NCBI RefSeq assembly: GCF_002210105.1
Contig: NZ_AQQU01000001.1
Location: 594,501 to 658,500, forward strand
Direction of reading: 5' to 3'
DNA: 64,000 nt
DNA from: Oceanicola sp. 22II-s10i
GTDB taxonomy: Bacteria; Pseudomonadota; Alphaproteobacteria; Rhodobacterales; Rhodobacteraceae
Part shown: piece by piece, positions 33,645 to 42,245 of the stretch
How the letters are laid out: every line of letters starts with the position of its first letter
How positions within the stretch are numbered: position 1 is the stretch's first letter
Translations under genes and position numbers: made by a program
The notes under the pieces: model-generated
The model's database searches: none
What the model saw: only the letters and a program-made list of their open reading frames with translations
What the model was told of the DNA's origin: nothing

Positions 33645-34805
33645 ATGAAGAAAACACTGCTCTGTTTGACAGTTTCGGCCCTTGCGCTCGGAACAGCGGC
33701 GGGCGCCGAAACCATGACGGTCGGCCTGGTCGCACCGCTGTCCGGTGGCGGCGCCGCATGGGGCACCGCCATGAAAGGCGCGCTGGAGCTGGCGGTCGAG
33801 GACATCAACAACGCTGGCGGACTGAAGGTCGGCGACACGACCTATGACATCCGTATCGCGGCCTACGACAGCCACTATAACCCGAACGACGCGGTGACCG
33901 CCGTCAACCGGCTGGTGTTCGAGGACGAGGCGACATTTATCGTCGGGCCGCTCGGCTCCGCGCCGCTGGCTGCGCTGGTGCCGACCACCACCGAGAACAA
34001 GAAGATCACGATCACCGGCGGCTTCACCCCGATCGCCATGGCCGAGGAACATCCCTACTCGTTCCGCGCCGTCCTGCCGACACAGATCTACGCGAACCCG
34101 CAAATCTCCTATGTCGTCACCGAGCTTGGCGCGCAGAAGGTCGGGTCGCTGTTCCCCAATGACGAGACGGGGCAGACAATGTCGAACGACATCGCCTCGG
34201 CCTATCAGAACGCAGGCGCAGATGCCTCTGCCGTCGACTACTACGAACGTGGCCGCGTGGACTTCGTGCCGCTGCTGACGCGGCTGCTGGCGCAGGGCAT
34301 CGACACGTTCGAACTGGACGGCTCCCCGCCGCAGACCGCGGGCCTGCTGGTCCGTCAGCTGCGCGAATTGGGCTTCACCGGGAACATCGTCCGCACCGGC
34401 GGCGACGCCACCGACGACATTCTGGCCGTGGCCGGGGCGGAGGCATCCGAAGGGCTCTACGTCCACATGGAATACGACGGTTCGCTGCCGTCGGCGCAGG
34501 CCTACCAGACCCGTTACATCGACGCATATGGCGGAACGATGAACGCGTTCAGCCCGCTGTTCTACACCACGATCAACATGATCTTCGAGGGCATGAAGGC
34601 TGCGGGCACCATCGACGACACGGACGCGATCATCGCCGAAATGGGCAAGCTTTCGGACTTCGACGGTCCGGCGGGCAAGGCCAACTGGATGGGGCAGGAA
34701 ATCTGGGGAACCATGCGCCAACAGTACATCCCCTACGCCATTGGCAAGGTGAGCGGCGGCAAGCCCGAGGTCATCGCGACCTGCGATCTCGAAAAGTGCG
34801 AATGA
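33645..34805 (+). CDS. ABC transporter substrate-binding protein (branched-chain amino acid type)
   Basis: A 386-residue periplasmic binding protein of the type I (LivK-like) fold. It has a signal peptide (KKTLLCLTVSALALGTAAGA) and the opening TMTVGLVAPLSGGGAAWGT, then GALELAVEDINNAGGL and FIVGPLGSAPLAALVPTTTE. AAAGGGAGGT precedes the ATG. It is the first gene of a LivK-H-M-G-F operon that continues into a TcuA-like dehydrogenase. Liv-type binding proteins also carry aromatic and aliphatic acids; an amino acid ligand is not implied here. Confidence 0.92.
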   Translation: MKKTLLCLTVSALALGTAAGAETMTVGLVAPLSGGGAAWGTAMKGALELAVEDINNAGGLKVGDTTYDIRIAAYDSHYNPNDAVTAVNRLVFEDEATFIVGPLGSAPLAALVPTTTENKKITITGGFTPIAMAEEHPYSFRAVLPTQIYANPQISYVVTELGAQKVGSLFPNDETGQTMSNDIASAYQNAGADASAVDYYERGRVDFVPLLTRLLAQGIDTFELDGSPPQTAGLLVRQLRELGFTGNIVRTGGDATDDILAVAGAEASEGLYVHMEYDGSLPSAQAYQTRYIDAYGGTMNAFSPLFYTTINMIFEGMKAAGTIDDTDAIIAEMGKLSDFDGPAGKANWMGQEIWGTMRQQYIPYAIGKVSGGKPEVIATCDLEKCE

Positions 34806-34811
34806 CCCGCA

Positions 34812-34837
34812 CGCGGTGAGGCTCCGGCCTCACCGCG
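34812..34837 (+). terminator. Hairpin between binding protein and permease genes
   Basis: Perfect 11-base arms CGCGGTGAGGC / GCCTCACCGCG with a 4-base loop, 7 bases after the binding-protein stop. Such a structure commonly gives partial termination or 3' protection so that binding protein outnumbers permease. Confidence 0.7.
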
Positions 34838-34862
34838 ACCGGACTATTGACTCGGAGTTCTC

Positions 34863-35732
34863 ATGGACCTGCTAACCCTTCTGGTTCAGTCGGGCGTCAA
34901 CGGGCTGGTGATCGGCACGATGTATGCGCTGATGGCCATCGGTTTCACCCTCGTTTTCGGCATCATGCGGGTCGTGAATTTCGCACATGGCGAATTCTAC
35001 ATGATCGGCAGTTTCGTCGCCTTCATCACCTATGCCCAGTGGCACCTGCCATTCGCCATGACACTGCTGATCACCATCGCGGTCGTCGGTATCGCCGGCG
35101 CGCTGATCGAATGGCTGCTGATCCGTCCCCTGCGTGCGGACGAACTGACCGGCATGATCGCGACGCTCGGCATTTCCGTCGTGCTTCAGAACTCCGCCCT
35201 GATGTATTTCGGCGCCTCGCCGCGCCCCATGCCCGATGTCGTCAGCGGACTCGTCCGCTTTGGACCGGTCGTCTTTTCGTGGTCCCGGATATTCGTCATC
35301 GTGGCCGCCGCGCTCGTCATCGGGGCGTTCTGGCTGTTCATGCAGAAATCCCGCACCGGCCGCGCCATGCGTGCCGTCGCGCAGGACCGCGAGGCGGCCC
35401 TGATCCAGGGGATCGACGTCGAACGCATCTTTCCCTTCGCCTTCGGCATGTCGGTCGCCCTGGCCGCCGTCGCGGGCGCGCTGATGGCGCCGGTCTTCTC
35501 GGTCTCGCCTTTCGTCGGTATCACGCCGATGCTCAAGGCCTTCATCGTGGTTATTCTTGGCGGTTTAGGGTCGATTCCGGGCGCGGTTCTTGGGGGGCTC
35601 CTGCTTGGAATGATCGAAAGCTTCGGCGCGACACTGTTCGGCGCCCTCGTCGCCGACATGCTTCAGCTCGCCCTCGTCATCGCGATCCTGCTGGTCCGCC
35701 CGACCGGCCTCATGGGCCGCAAGGAGGCGTAA
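34863..35732 (+). CDS. livH: Branched-chain-type ABC transporter permease (LivH)
   Basis: A 289-residue LivH-type permease with eight or so hydrophobic segments. Family motifs include NGLVIGTMYALMAIGFTLVF, RVVNFAHGEFYMIGSF and the late VVILGGLGSIPGAVLGGLLL. It starts after a GGAG ribosome site and ends directly at the LivM start (35733). It forms the membrane channel with LivM. Confidence 0.93.
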   Translation: MDLLTLLVQSGVNGLVIGTMYALMAIGFTLVFGIMRVVNFAHGEFYMIGSFVAFITYAQWHLPFAMTLLITIAVVGIAGALIEWLLIRPLRADELTGMIATLGISVVLQNSALMYFGASPRPMPDVVSGLVRFGPVVFSWSRIFVIVAAALVIGAFWLFMQKSRTGRAMRAVAQDREAALIQGIDVERIFPFAFGMSVALAAVAGALMAPVFSVSPFVGITPMLKAFIVVILGGLGSIPGAVLGGLLLGMIESFGATLFGALVADMLQLALVIAILLVRPTGLMGRKEA

Positions 35733-36728
35733 GTGAATACCGTGGACACACATATGACCCAGCCAACCGCAGCCAGCGCCTCGCAGCGCGGCTTCTGGAC
35801 CCGCATCGTTCTGGTAACGCTGGCCTGTGCCGTGGCCTATGCCACACCCGGACTGCTGCCCAACCTGTTCTACGTGCACATTGCCAACCTGACGCTGGTC
35901 AGCGGTATCTTCGCGCTCAGCCTGTGGATCATCTACTGCGTGGGCCAGCTGTCGCTGGGCCATGCGGCCTTTGCCGGGCTCGGGGCCTATGCCTCGGCGC
36001 TGTTGTCTTTGCGCCTCGGCGTGCCGCCCTTCGTGTCCCTGCTGATCGCCGGGATCGGCACGGCCACGGTCGCGGCCCTGCTCGGCGCCGTCATCTTGCG
36101 CCTGCGTGGTGTCTATTTCGTGCTGGTGACCTTCCTCTTCGGCCAGATGTTCACGCTGATGGTGCTGAACTGGCAGAGCCTGACCAACGGCGCGAATGGC
36201 CTGATCAGCATTCCGCCGATCACCATCCTCGGGCTCAGCTTCGGGCCGCGGCCGGTGTTCTTCTACTTTGCCTTCGTCGTCTTCCTGCTGGTTCTGCTGT
36301 TCACCTGGGCCCTGTCCCGGTCCACCTTCGGGCGGGCGTTCGATTCCATCGAGCAGAACATCGACCTTGCCGAGAGCTGCGGGATCGACACGTCGAAGTA
36401 CCAGATCATCGCCTTCACCATCGGCAGCGGCATCGCCGGGGTCGGCGGGGCGATGATCGCCCATTACATCCGCTATATCTCGCCCGATACCTTCACCTTC
36501 CATAACTCGGTGGCCTACATCACGATGCTGGTCGTCGGCGGGCGCTCGCTGTTCTGGGGCGCGGTGGTCGGGGCGGCGTTCCTGACGCCATTGCCAGAGT
36601 TCCTGCGCGATTTCGCCGGGCTTCAGCACATCATCTACGGCGCCATCATGATCCTCGTGCTGCGCCTGCTGCCGGGTGGCCTGATCTCGCTGCCCGCAAC
36701 CCTGCGGCGGATCGGAGGTGGCAAATGA
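35733..36728 (+). CDS. livM: Branched-chain-type ABC transporter permease (LivM)
   Basis: A 331-residue LivM-type permease. The motif CVGQLSLGHAAFAGLGAYAS is near residue 70 and the coupling segment SYGID-like stretch is AESCGIDTSKYQIIAFTIGS; GVGGAMIAHYIRYISPDTF follows. The start is GTG at 35733 with AAGGAGG just upstream, abutting the livH stop; an ATG at 35754 is an alternative. It overlaps LivG by 4 bases. Confidence 0.92.
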   Translation: MNTVDTHMTQPTAASASQRGFWTRIVLVTLACAVAYATPGLLPNLFYVHIANLTLVSGIFALSLWIIYCVGQLSLGHAAFAGLGAYASALLSLRLGVPPFVSLLIAGIGTATVAALLGAVILRLRGVYFVLVTFLFGQMFTLMVLNWQSLTNGANGLISIPPITILGLSFGPRPVFFYFAFVVFLLVLLFTWALSRSTFGRAFDSIEQNIDLAESCGIDTSKYQIIAFTIGSGIAGVGGAMIAHYIRYISPDTFTFHNSVAYITMLVVGGRSLFWGAVVGAAFLTPLPEFLRDFAGLQHIIYGAIMILVLRLLPGGLISLPATLRRIGGGK

Positions 36729-37495
36729 CCACGCTTCTCGACGTCTGCGGCGTTTCCAAGCGGTTCGGCGGCCTGATGGCGCTGAAGGATGTGAACCTGA
36801 CCGTCTCGGACAATGAAATCGTCGGCCTCATCGGCCCGAACGGGGCCGGAAAGACCACCTGTTTCAACGTCATCAGCGGCACCTTCCCACCCAGCGAAGG
36901 CCAAATCACCTTCGACGGCCACAATATCGTGGGGATGCGGCCCAACCGGATTGTCCGGATCGGACTGGCGCGCACCTATCAGGCGACGAGCGTCTTTCCC
37001 ACGGCCACCGTTCTGGAAAACGTCGTGCGCGGGGCCTTCACCCGGTCCGAAGACACCTTCCTTGGCTCGCTTCTGGGGCTTGCAGCGTCGCGCGACGCGG
37101 ATGCCCGCCTGCGCCGGCACTGCATGGAGATCCTGGACCGCGTCGGTATCGCGCACGTGCATGACCACCTCGCCGGTGCCCTGCCCTACGGGTTCCAGCG
37201 CCGGCTCGGCGTGGCGATCGCACTGGCCTCGGACCCCAAGGTCATCATGATGGACGAACCCGCCGCCGGCCTGAACCCCGAGGAAAGCCATGCCATGGGC
37301 CAGCTGATCCGGGAAATCCACGAAGCGGGCGGCACCAGCGTCCTGATCGTCGAACACGACATGCGGCTCGTCATGGGGATCTGTCATCGACTGATCGTTC
37401 TGGACCACGGCGAACAGATTGCAGCCGGATCGCCGGAGGAGATCAGGAACAACCGGCAGGTGATCGAAGCCTACCTCGGAACGGAGGCCATCTGA
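36725..37495 (+). CDS. livG: ABC transporter ATP-binding protein (LivG)
   Basis: A 256-residue ATPase. Walker A is GPNGAGKTTCFN, the signature is LPYGFQRRLGVAIALA (a variant of LSxGxQ usual in LivG), and Walker B is VIMMDEPAAGLNPEE, with VEHDMRLVM as the switch region. It overlaps both neighbours by a few bases (ATGA at livM, TGATG at livF), giving tight coupling. Confidence 0.94.
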   Translation: MTTLLDVCGVSKRFGGLMALKDVNLTVSDNEIVGLIGPNGAGKTTCFNVISGTFPPSEGQITFDGHNIVGMRPNRIVRIGLARTYQATSVFPTATVLENVVRGAFTRSEDTFLGSLLGLAASRDADARLRRHCMEILDRVGIAHVHDHLAGALPYGFQRRLGVAIALASDPKVIMMDEPAAGLNPEESHAMGQLIREIHEAGGTSVLIVEHDMRLVMGICHRLIVLDHGEQIAAGSPEEIRNNRQVIEAYLGTEAI

Positions 37496-38208
37496 TGAAC
37501 GCGCTGACCATCGACGCGATCGACGTGAGCTATGGACCCCGCTCCGCCCTGCGCGGCCTGTCGCTGGACGTCGCTCCGGGCGAGATCGTGGCCCTGATCG
37601 GCTCCAACGGCGCGGGCAAGACCACAACGCTCCGCGCGATCATGGGCCTGACCGCGCCGGACCGCGGGACCATCACCTTTCACGGCACCGACATTTCCCG
37701 GCTGGCACCGCCCGCCGTCGTCAAGCTCGGCATCGCGCTGTCGCCCGAGGGGCGGCGGGTATTCCCGCAGATGACGGTGGAAGAGAACCTGCAGCTCGGT
37801 GCCTATCTCAAGACCGACCGGGACGAGACCGCAAGGACGATGGAAAGGGTCTATACCTACTTCCCCCGCCTGCGCGAACGGCGCACGCAGCTGGCCGGGT
37901 CGATGTCGGGCGGCGAACAGCAGATGCTGGCCATCGGGCGTGCCCTGATGGCGCGGCCGCGCCTGTTGCTCCTGGACGAACCCTCGCTCGGGCTCGCCCC
38001 GATACGGGTGCAGGAGATCGGCCAGATCATTCAGGAGATCAACCGCGAGGAGGAGATCTCGATTGTCCTCGTCGAACAGAATGCCAGCATGGCCCTGCGC
38101 CTGTGCCACCGCGCCTTCGTGATCGAAAGCGGAGAGATCGCGCTGTCGGGCACCGGCAGGGAACTGGCGGCCAGCGATCACGTGCGCAAGGCGTACCTCG
38201 GCGGCTGA
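37495..38208 (+). CDS. livF: ABC transporter ATP-binding protein (LivF)
   Basis: A 237-residue ATPase with Walker A GSNGAGKTTTLRAIMG, signature MSGGEQQMLAIGRALMARP and Walker B LLLLDEPSLGLAP, followed by VEQNASMAL. It is the last transporter gene. The 86-base gap to the TcuA-like gene holds short GC hairpins but a new ribosome site, so the dehydrogenase is probably part of the same transcript. Confidence 0.94.
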   Translation: MNALTIDAIDVSYGPRSALRGLSLDVAPGEIVALIGSNGAGKTTTLRAIMGLTAPDRGTITFHGTDISRLAPPAVVKLGIALSPEGRRVFPQMTVEENLQLGAYLKTDRDETARTMERVYTYFPRLRERRTQLAGSMSGGEQQMLAIGRALMARPRLLLLDEPSLGLAPIRVQEIGQIIQEINREEEISIVLVEQNASMALRLCHRAFVIESGEIALSGTGRELAASDHVRKAYLGG

Positions 38209-38294
38209 CGAACCGGGGCGGCTTCCCCGCCCTGCAACACGGAACACGACACCAACCACCGCCTGAGGCGGGCGGAGAACAAAGGAGACTAGAG

Positions 38295-39797
38295 TTGAGC
38301 GAATATGACGTGATCGTCGTCGGTTGCGGGAACGCCGCCCTCTGCGCGGCCCTGTCGGCCCACGAGAACGGGGCAAAGACCCTCGTGCTGGAGCGTGCGC
38401 CGGAAGAGGAACGGGGCGGGAATTCCTACTTTACCGCCGGCGGCTTCCGCTTTGCCCACAACGGGCTCGAGGACGTGATGGAGGACATCCTGACCGACCT
38501 CTCCGAGGAAGAGCGCAACCAGATCATCCTGCCGCCGCATTCGCGGGAGTTCTTCATGGACCAGATGCGCGAAGTGACCCGCTATCAGACCGACGAGGAC
38601 CTCGCGCAGCTGCTGGTGGACCGGTCGCGGATGACGATGGGCTGGCTGCGCAGCCATTCCATCCGCTTCGTTCCCATGTTCGGACGCCAGTCCTACGTCG
38701 TGGACGGCAAGCACCACTTCTACGGCGGCGTGAACATCGAGGCGGTCGGCGGTGGCGCCGGTCTAGTCGAGGCCGAGATCCAGCGCGCAGAGAAACTGGG
38801 GATCGAAATCCGTTACGGCACCGCGGCAATCGGGCTGCTGCAGTCGAACGACCGGACCGTGACCGGGGTCAAGACGCGCACCAAGGACGGCTATGGTGAG
38901 ATCACCGCCAAGGCCGTGATCCTGGCCTGTGGCGGGTTCGAATCCAACCAGCAGTGGCGCGTGCGCTACCTGGGCGTGGGTTGGGACCTCTGCCGCGTCC
39001 GCGGCACCCGGCACAACATGGGTGAGGGCATTCAGGCCGCTCTGGACATCGGGGCAAAACCCTATGGCAACTGGTCTTCGTGCCATGCCTGCGAATGGGA
39101 CATCTCGGCCCCGCCCTATGGCGACCGCTGGGTGCTGGACAACTTCCAGAAGCACTCCTACCCGCTGGGGATCATGGTCAACACCGACTGCGAACGCTTC
39201 GTCGACGAAGGCGCCGATTACCGAAACCTGACCTATGCGAAATACGGGCGCGAGATCATGGCCCAGCCGAACCGGACCGCGATCCAGATCTTCGACCAGC
39301 AGACCATCCACCGCCTGCGTGACGAATACCGGATCAAGGAAGTGACCAAGGCGACCTCGGATACCATCGAGGGGCTGGCGGAACAGCTGGACCTTGATCC
39401 CGAGAAGCTGGCGAAGACGGTCAAGGACTACAACGATGCCTGCCAGGGCGGCGACTACAACCCGTCGGTTCTGGATGGCGTGACGACCAAGGGGCTGAGC
39501 CCGAACAAGACCAACTGGGCGCTGCCGATCAACCAGCCGCCTTACGAGGCCTATGTCTGCACCACCGGCATCACCTTCACCTTCGGCGGCCTGCAGATCA
39601 ACACCAGCGGCGAGGTCCAGGACATGACCGACCAGTCCATCCCCGGCCTCTACGCCGCGGGCGAACTGGTGGGCGGGCTGTTCTACGAAAACTATCCGGG
39701 CGGCACCGGCCTGATGTCCGGCTCGGTCTTCGGCAAGCTGGCGGGCGAAAGCGCGGCGGCCTATTGCGGTGCGTCGGCCAAGGTGGACGCCGCATGA
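38295..39797 (+). CDS. tcuA-like: FAD-dependent dehydrogenase, TcuA (tricarballylate dehydrogenase)-like
   Basis: A 500-residue flavoprotein of the succinate dehydrogenase/fumarate reductase flavoprotein superfamily. It starts EYDVIVVGCGNAALCAALSA and has the flavin segment ERGGNSYFTAGGFRFAHNG, FGGLQINTSGEVQDM and the C-terminal GLYAAGELVGGLFYENYPGG. These features match TcuA, which oxidises tricarballylate to cis-aconitate. The start is TTG at 38295 with AAAGGAG upstream. It follows the Liv-type transporter and faces PrpF/PrpB-like genes, so its product may feed a methylcitrate-like route. No TcuB electron-transfer partner is visible in the window. Confidence 0.85.
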   Translation: MSEYDVIVVGCGNAALCAALSAHENGAKTLVLERAPEEERGGNSYFTAGGFRFAHNGLEDVMEDILTDLSEEERNQIILPPHSREFFMDQMREVTRYQTDEDLAQLLVDRSRMTMGWLRSHSIRFVPMFGRQSYVVDGKHHFYGGVNIEAVGGGAGLVEAEIQRAEKLGIEIRYGTAAIGLLQSNDRTVTGVKTRTKDGYGEITAKAVILACGGFESNQQWRVRYLGVGWDLCRVRGTRHNMGEGIQAALDIGAKPYGNWSSCHACEWDISAPPYGDRWVLDNFQKHSYPLGIMVNTDCERFVDEGADYRNLTYAKYGREIMAQPNRTAIQIFDQQTIHRLRDEYRIKEVTKATSDTIEGLAEQLDLDPEKLAKTVKDYNDACQGGDYNPSVLDGVTTKGLSPNKTNWALPINQPPYEAYVCTTGITFTFGGLQINTSGEVQDMTDQSIPGLYAAGELVGGLFYENYPGGTGLMSGSVFGKLAGESAAAYCGASAKVDAA

Positions 39798-39802
39798 TAT
39801 CC

Positions 39803-39828
39803 GGGTGCCCGTCGCAGGGCGGGCACCC
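39803..39828. terminator. Hairpin after the TcuA-like gene
   Basis: GGGTGCCCG / CGGGCACCC arms with an 8-base loop, 5 bases after the stop codon. It works together with the stronger hairpin that follows. Confidence 0.5.
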
Positions 39829-39837
39829 AGCCATTGC

Positions 39838-39872
39838 AAAAGGCCCGGACGATGTATGCGTCCGGGCCTTTT
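39838..39872. terminator. Bidirectional rho-independent terminator
   Basis: AAAAGGCCCGGACG / CGTCCGGGCCTTTT are perfect 14-base arms with a 7-base loop. The flanking A and T runs give a U-tract in both directions, between the convergent TcuA-like (+) and PrpF-like (-) genes. Confidence 0.92.
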
Positions 39873-39913
39873 CGTGTCTCTTCAGGCGGAAAACGCTTCA
39901 GACTGCCATTGCG

Positions 39914-41056
39914 TCAGGACAGCCGGAAGCGCACTTCGCCCGCGAAAAGCGTGCGTGCCGTGCGGTAGATTGTGGCGCTCTTTGCAAAGGCCATGCCGTC
40001 CGCCTGTGTGATCTCGGCATCCACGACAGTCGTGCCCGAGGGGTGGCCGACCACCACGGCACCGGCCTGTTCCGTGACAGCCATCTGCGGGACCGACCCG
40101 GTGACCCGCGTGGCGGCGGCCAGACAGATCGCACCGGTAATCGGCACGGCACGGTGCGGCTGCTCCATCGAGATCATCCGAACGAGCAACGACATCTCAC
40201 CTGCAGGGATCACCGCGCCGGACAGGGTCACGCTGTCAGCCGCCGGGGCGACCATCGCCACCTTGGGAAGGCTGGGCATCGCCGCGGCGGCCTCGATGTC
40301 CGGCGTCAGCCCCATCAGGACGGACCCGGCGCGGCGGATCGCTTCCATGCGGTCCATGAAGGCCGCATCTCCGACCAGGTCGTCCGGCCCCTCCGCGCCG
40401 GTCTTATCCATGTCAGCGGCTGCGACGAAGACGCAGGGATTCGCCGCATCCACAAGGCTGGCGCGGATGGTCGTGCCGTCCGGCAGGCTCAGATCATCCA
40501 CGGCATGGCCGGTCGGCAGCAGGCGACCGGTCTTGGCGCCACCGGGTTCAAGGAACTCCAGCCGGATCGGCGCGGCCTGACCGGCGACGCCGTCGATGGC
40601 AAAGTCGCCCTCGGGGTCCAGCAGGCCGTCGCGGACCGGGAACCGGGCCACGATGATCTTGCCGGTGTTGGTGTTGTGAAGCCGGACCGCGGCCTCGGGC
40701 CCGGCGGGTGGCGGGACCAGTCCCAGCTCAAGCGCGGCGGGTCCCATGGCCGAACTCATGTTGCCGCAGTTTCCGGCATAGTCGACCTCGGCCCGGCCGA
40801 CGCCGATCTGCGCGAAAGTATAGTCTATGTCGGCGTCTTCGCGGCTTGCCCGACCAAGGATGCAGACCTTGGAAAGCGAAGATATACCCCCGCCCATTCC
40901 GTCCAGCTGGCGACCGTTCGGATCGGGCGTGCCCATGGCGGCGAGGAAGATCCGGTCCCGCTCGACCTGTTCAGCCGGAAGATCGCGGGCGAGGAACACC
41001 AGTGCCTTGGACGTGCCGCCCCGCATGAAAAGCGCGGGGATCCTGTTCAGCGTCAT
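39914..41056 (-). CDS. prpF-like: PrpF family isomerase (2-methylaconitate / methylitaconate isomerase type)
   Basis: A 380-residue PrpF-family protein (diaminopimelate-epimerase fold). Signatures are IPALFMRGGTSKALVFLARD at the N-terminus, GGGISSLSKVCILG, DYAGNCGNMSSAMGPAAL, and TGAICLAAATRVTGSVP. Members shift the double bond of 2-methylaconitate or 3-methylitaconate. It is co-transcribed downstream of the methylisocitrate-lyase-like gene (gap 15 bases). With PrpD and TcuA homologues nearby it probably isomerises an unsaturated tri- or dicarboxylate. Confidence 0.9.
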   Translation of the reverse strand: MTLNRIPALFMRGGTSKALVFLARDLPAEQVERDRIFLAAMGTPDPNGRQLDGMGGGISSLSKVCILGRASREDADIDYTFAQIGVGRAEVDYAGNCGNMSSAMGPAALELGLVPPPAGPEAAVRLHNTNTGKIIVARFPVRDGLLDPEGDFAIDGVAGQAAPIRLEFLEPGGAKTGRLLPTGHAVDDLSLPDGTTIRASLVDAANPCVFVAAADMDKTGAEGPDDLVGDAAFMDRMEAIRRAGSVLMGLTPDIEAAAAMPSLPKVAMVAPAADSVTLSGAVIPAGEMSLLVRMISMEQPHRAVPITGAICLAAATRVTGSVPQMAVTEQAGAVVVGHPSGTTVVDAEITQADGMAFAKSATIYRTARTLFAGEVRFRLS

Positions 41057-41071
41057 GTCAGTCCTGCCCGC

Positions 41072-41986
41072 CTATGCCCCTTCGTAGCGCTGCGACAGCG
41101 CGTCAATTCCCGGCTTGCCGACCACCTGTTGCCGTTCCGCGAAACTGGCCAGCCGGTCCTGAACCGTGTCGAGCGATCCGGTTTCGTGCAGCGTACCGAG
41201 GACTTCCTGAATCGCCCGGATCGAGGCCTGAAGGGCCGCGTTCGCGTAAAGCACCATGGAAAACCCCGTCTCCCGCAGCTGGTCCAGCCCCATCATCGGA
41301 GTCTTGCCGCCGACCACAAGGTTGACCACGCCCGGCGCGGGCAGCGCGGCAATGGCGCGGACCTCTTCGACCGTTTCCGGCGCCTCGACGAATATGATGT
41401 CCGCGCCCGCTTCGATCATCCGGTGCGCGCGCTCCATCGCGGCGTCGAACCCCTCCACCGCGCGGGCGTCGGTCCGCGCCATGATCATCGTGTTCTCGTC
41501 CTCCCGGGCGTCCAGACAGGCGCGCAGCTTGCCCAGCATCTCGTCGATGGGCACGACGGCCTTGCCCGAGAAGTGGCCGCATTTCTTGGGAAACACCTGA
41601 TCTTCGATCTGGATGCCTGCGGCACCCGCGCGTTCCAGCTTGCGGACGGTGTGATAGGCGTTCAGCGCGTTGCCGAACCCGGTGTCCATGTCGACGATCA
41701 GCGGCAGACTGCAGACATCGCTGAGACGCGCCGTGGCCTCGACGACCTCGTTGGCGGTCACCAGCCCCAGATCCGGCAGGCCGAGGGACATGTTGGTCAG
41801 CCCCGCCCCGGTCAGATAGACGGCCCGATACCCGATGGCCTCGACGATCCGGGCGGTCATGGCATTGGGCGCACCGGGCAACAGCACCGCGGACCTTTCG
41901 TCGACGAGCCCCCTGAGGAGCCGGCGGCGCCCGGCCAGACTGGCATGACCGTGGGGGCCATTGCCCGTGATGCTGTCTTCATACAT
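41072..41986 (-). CDS. Isocitrate lyase/PEP mutase family lyase (methylisocitrate or dimethylmalate lyase-like)
   Basis: A 304-residue member of the ICL/PEPM superfamily. The metal-binding segment is VDMDTGFG (about residues 98-105) and the lyase loop is KKCGHFSGK with Cys136, the pattern of C-C lyases such as methylisocitrate lyase and 2,3-dimethylmalate lyase (phosphonate enzymes lack it). IQIEDQVFP and ARTDARAVEGFDAAMER are also family marks. The ATG at 41986 is preferred to 41995 because AAGGA is then 7 bases away. It heads the lyase-PrpF operon and has an operator-like site about 50 bases upstream. It probably splits the end product into pyruvate/glyoxylate plus a small acid. Confidence 0.88.
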   Translation of the reverse strand: MYEDSITGNGPHGHASLAGRRRLLRGLVDERSAVLLPGAPNAMTARIVEAIGYRAVYLTGAGLTNMSLGLPDLGLVTANEVVEATARLSDVCSLPLIVDMDTGFGNALNAYHTVRKLERAGAAGIQIEDQVFPKKCGHFSGKAVVPIDEMLGKLRACLDAREDENTMIMARTDARAVEGFDAAMERAHRMIEAGADIIFVEAPETVEEVRAIAALPAPGVVNLVVGGKTPMMGLDQLRETGFSMVLYANAALQASIRAIQEVLGTLHETGSLDTVQDRLASFAERQQVVGKPGIDALSQRYEGA

Positions 41987-42036
41987 CCAAATCATCCTTC
42001 TGAACTCGCAGGACCCTACCGAGTTGCAGGCCTATA

Positions 42037-42052
42037 TGTCAACTGTCTACAC
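42037..42052 (-). promoter_or_regulatory. GntR-type operator-like site C (upstream of lyase-prpF)
   Basis: The minus strand reads GTGTAGACAGTTGACA, matching site B in 13 of 16 positions. It lies 51-66 bases before the lyase ATG at 41986. Confidence 0.55.
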
Positions 42053-42189
42053 TATTGTGGCTCGCGTGAGTTGGCGTGAATATTACATCGGGATGCGGCC
42101 CGAGGCGGCATCCTGATTCAGATGTTTCAAATCGAAGAAATGACCCGGCCACGGCGGCGCGCCACGTCGCGTCCTGACCGGCGCAACGG

Positions 42190-42220
42190 AAAATGCCGGC
42201 GACATTCGGGTCGCCGGCAT
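42190..42220 (-). terminator. Rho-independent terminator after the ligase gene
   Basis: ATGCCGGCGAC (42193-42203) and GTCGCCGGCAT (42210-42220) pair perfectly around a 6-base loop; on the minus strand the stem is followed by TTTTCCG. It ends the TRAP-ligase operon 26 bases after the ligase stop. Confidence 0.85.
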
Positions 42221-42245
42221 CCGCCAATCTGCAACTGTGACTGGG

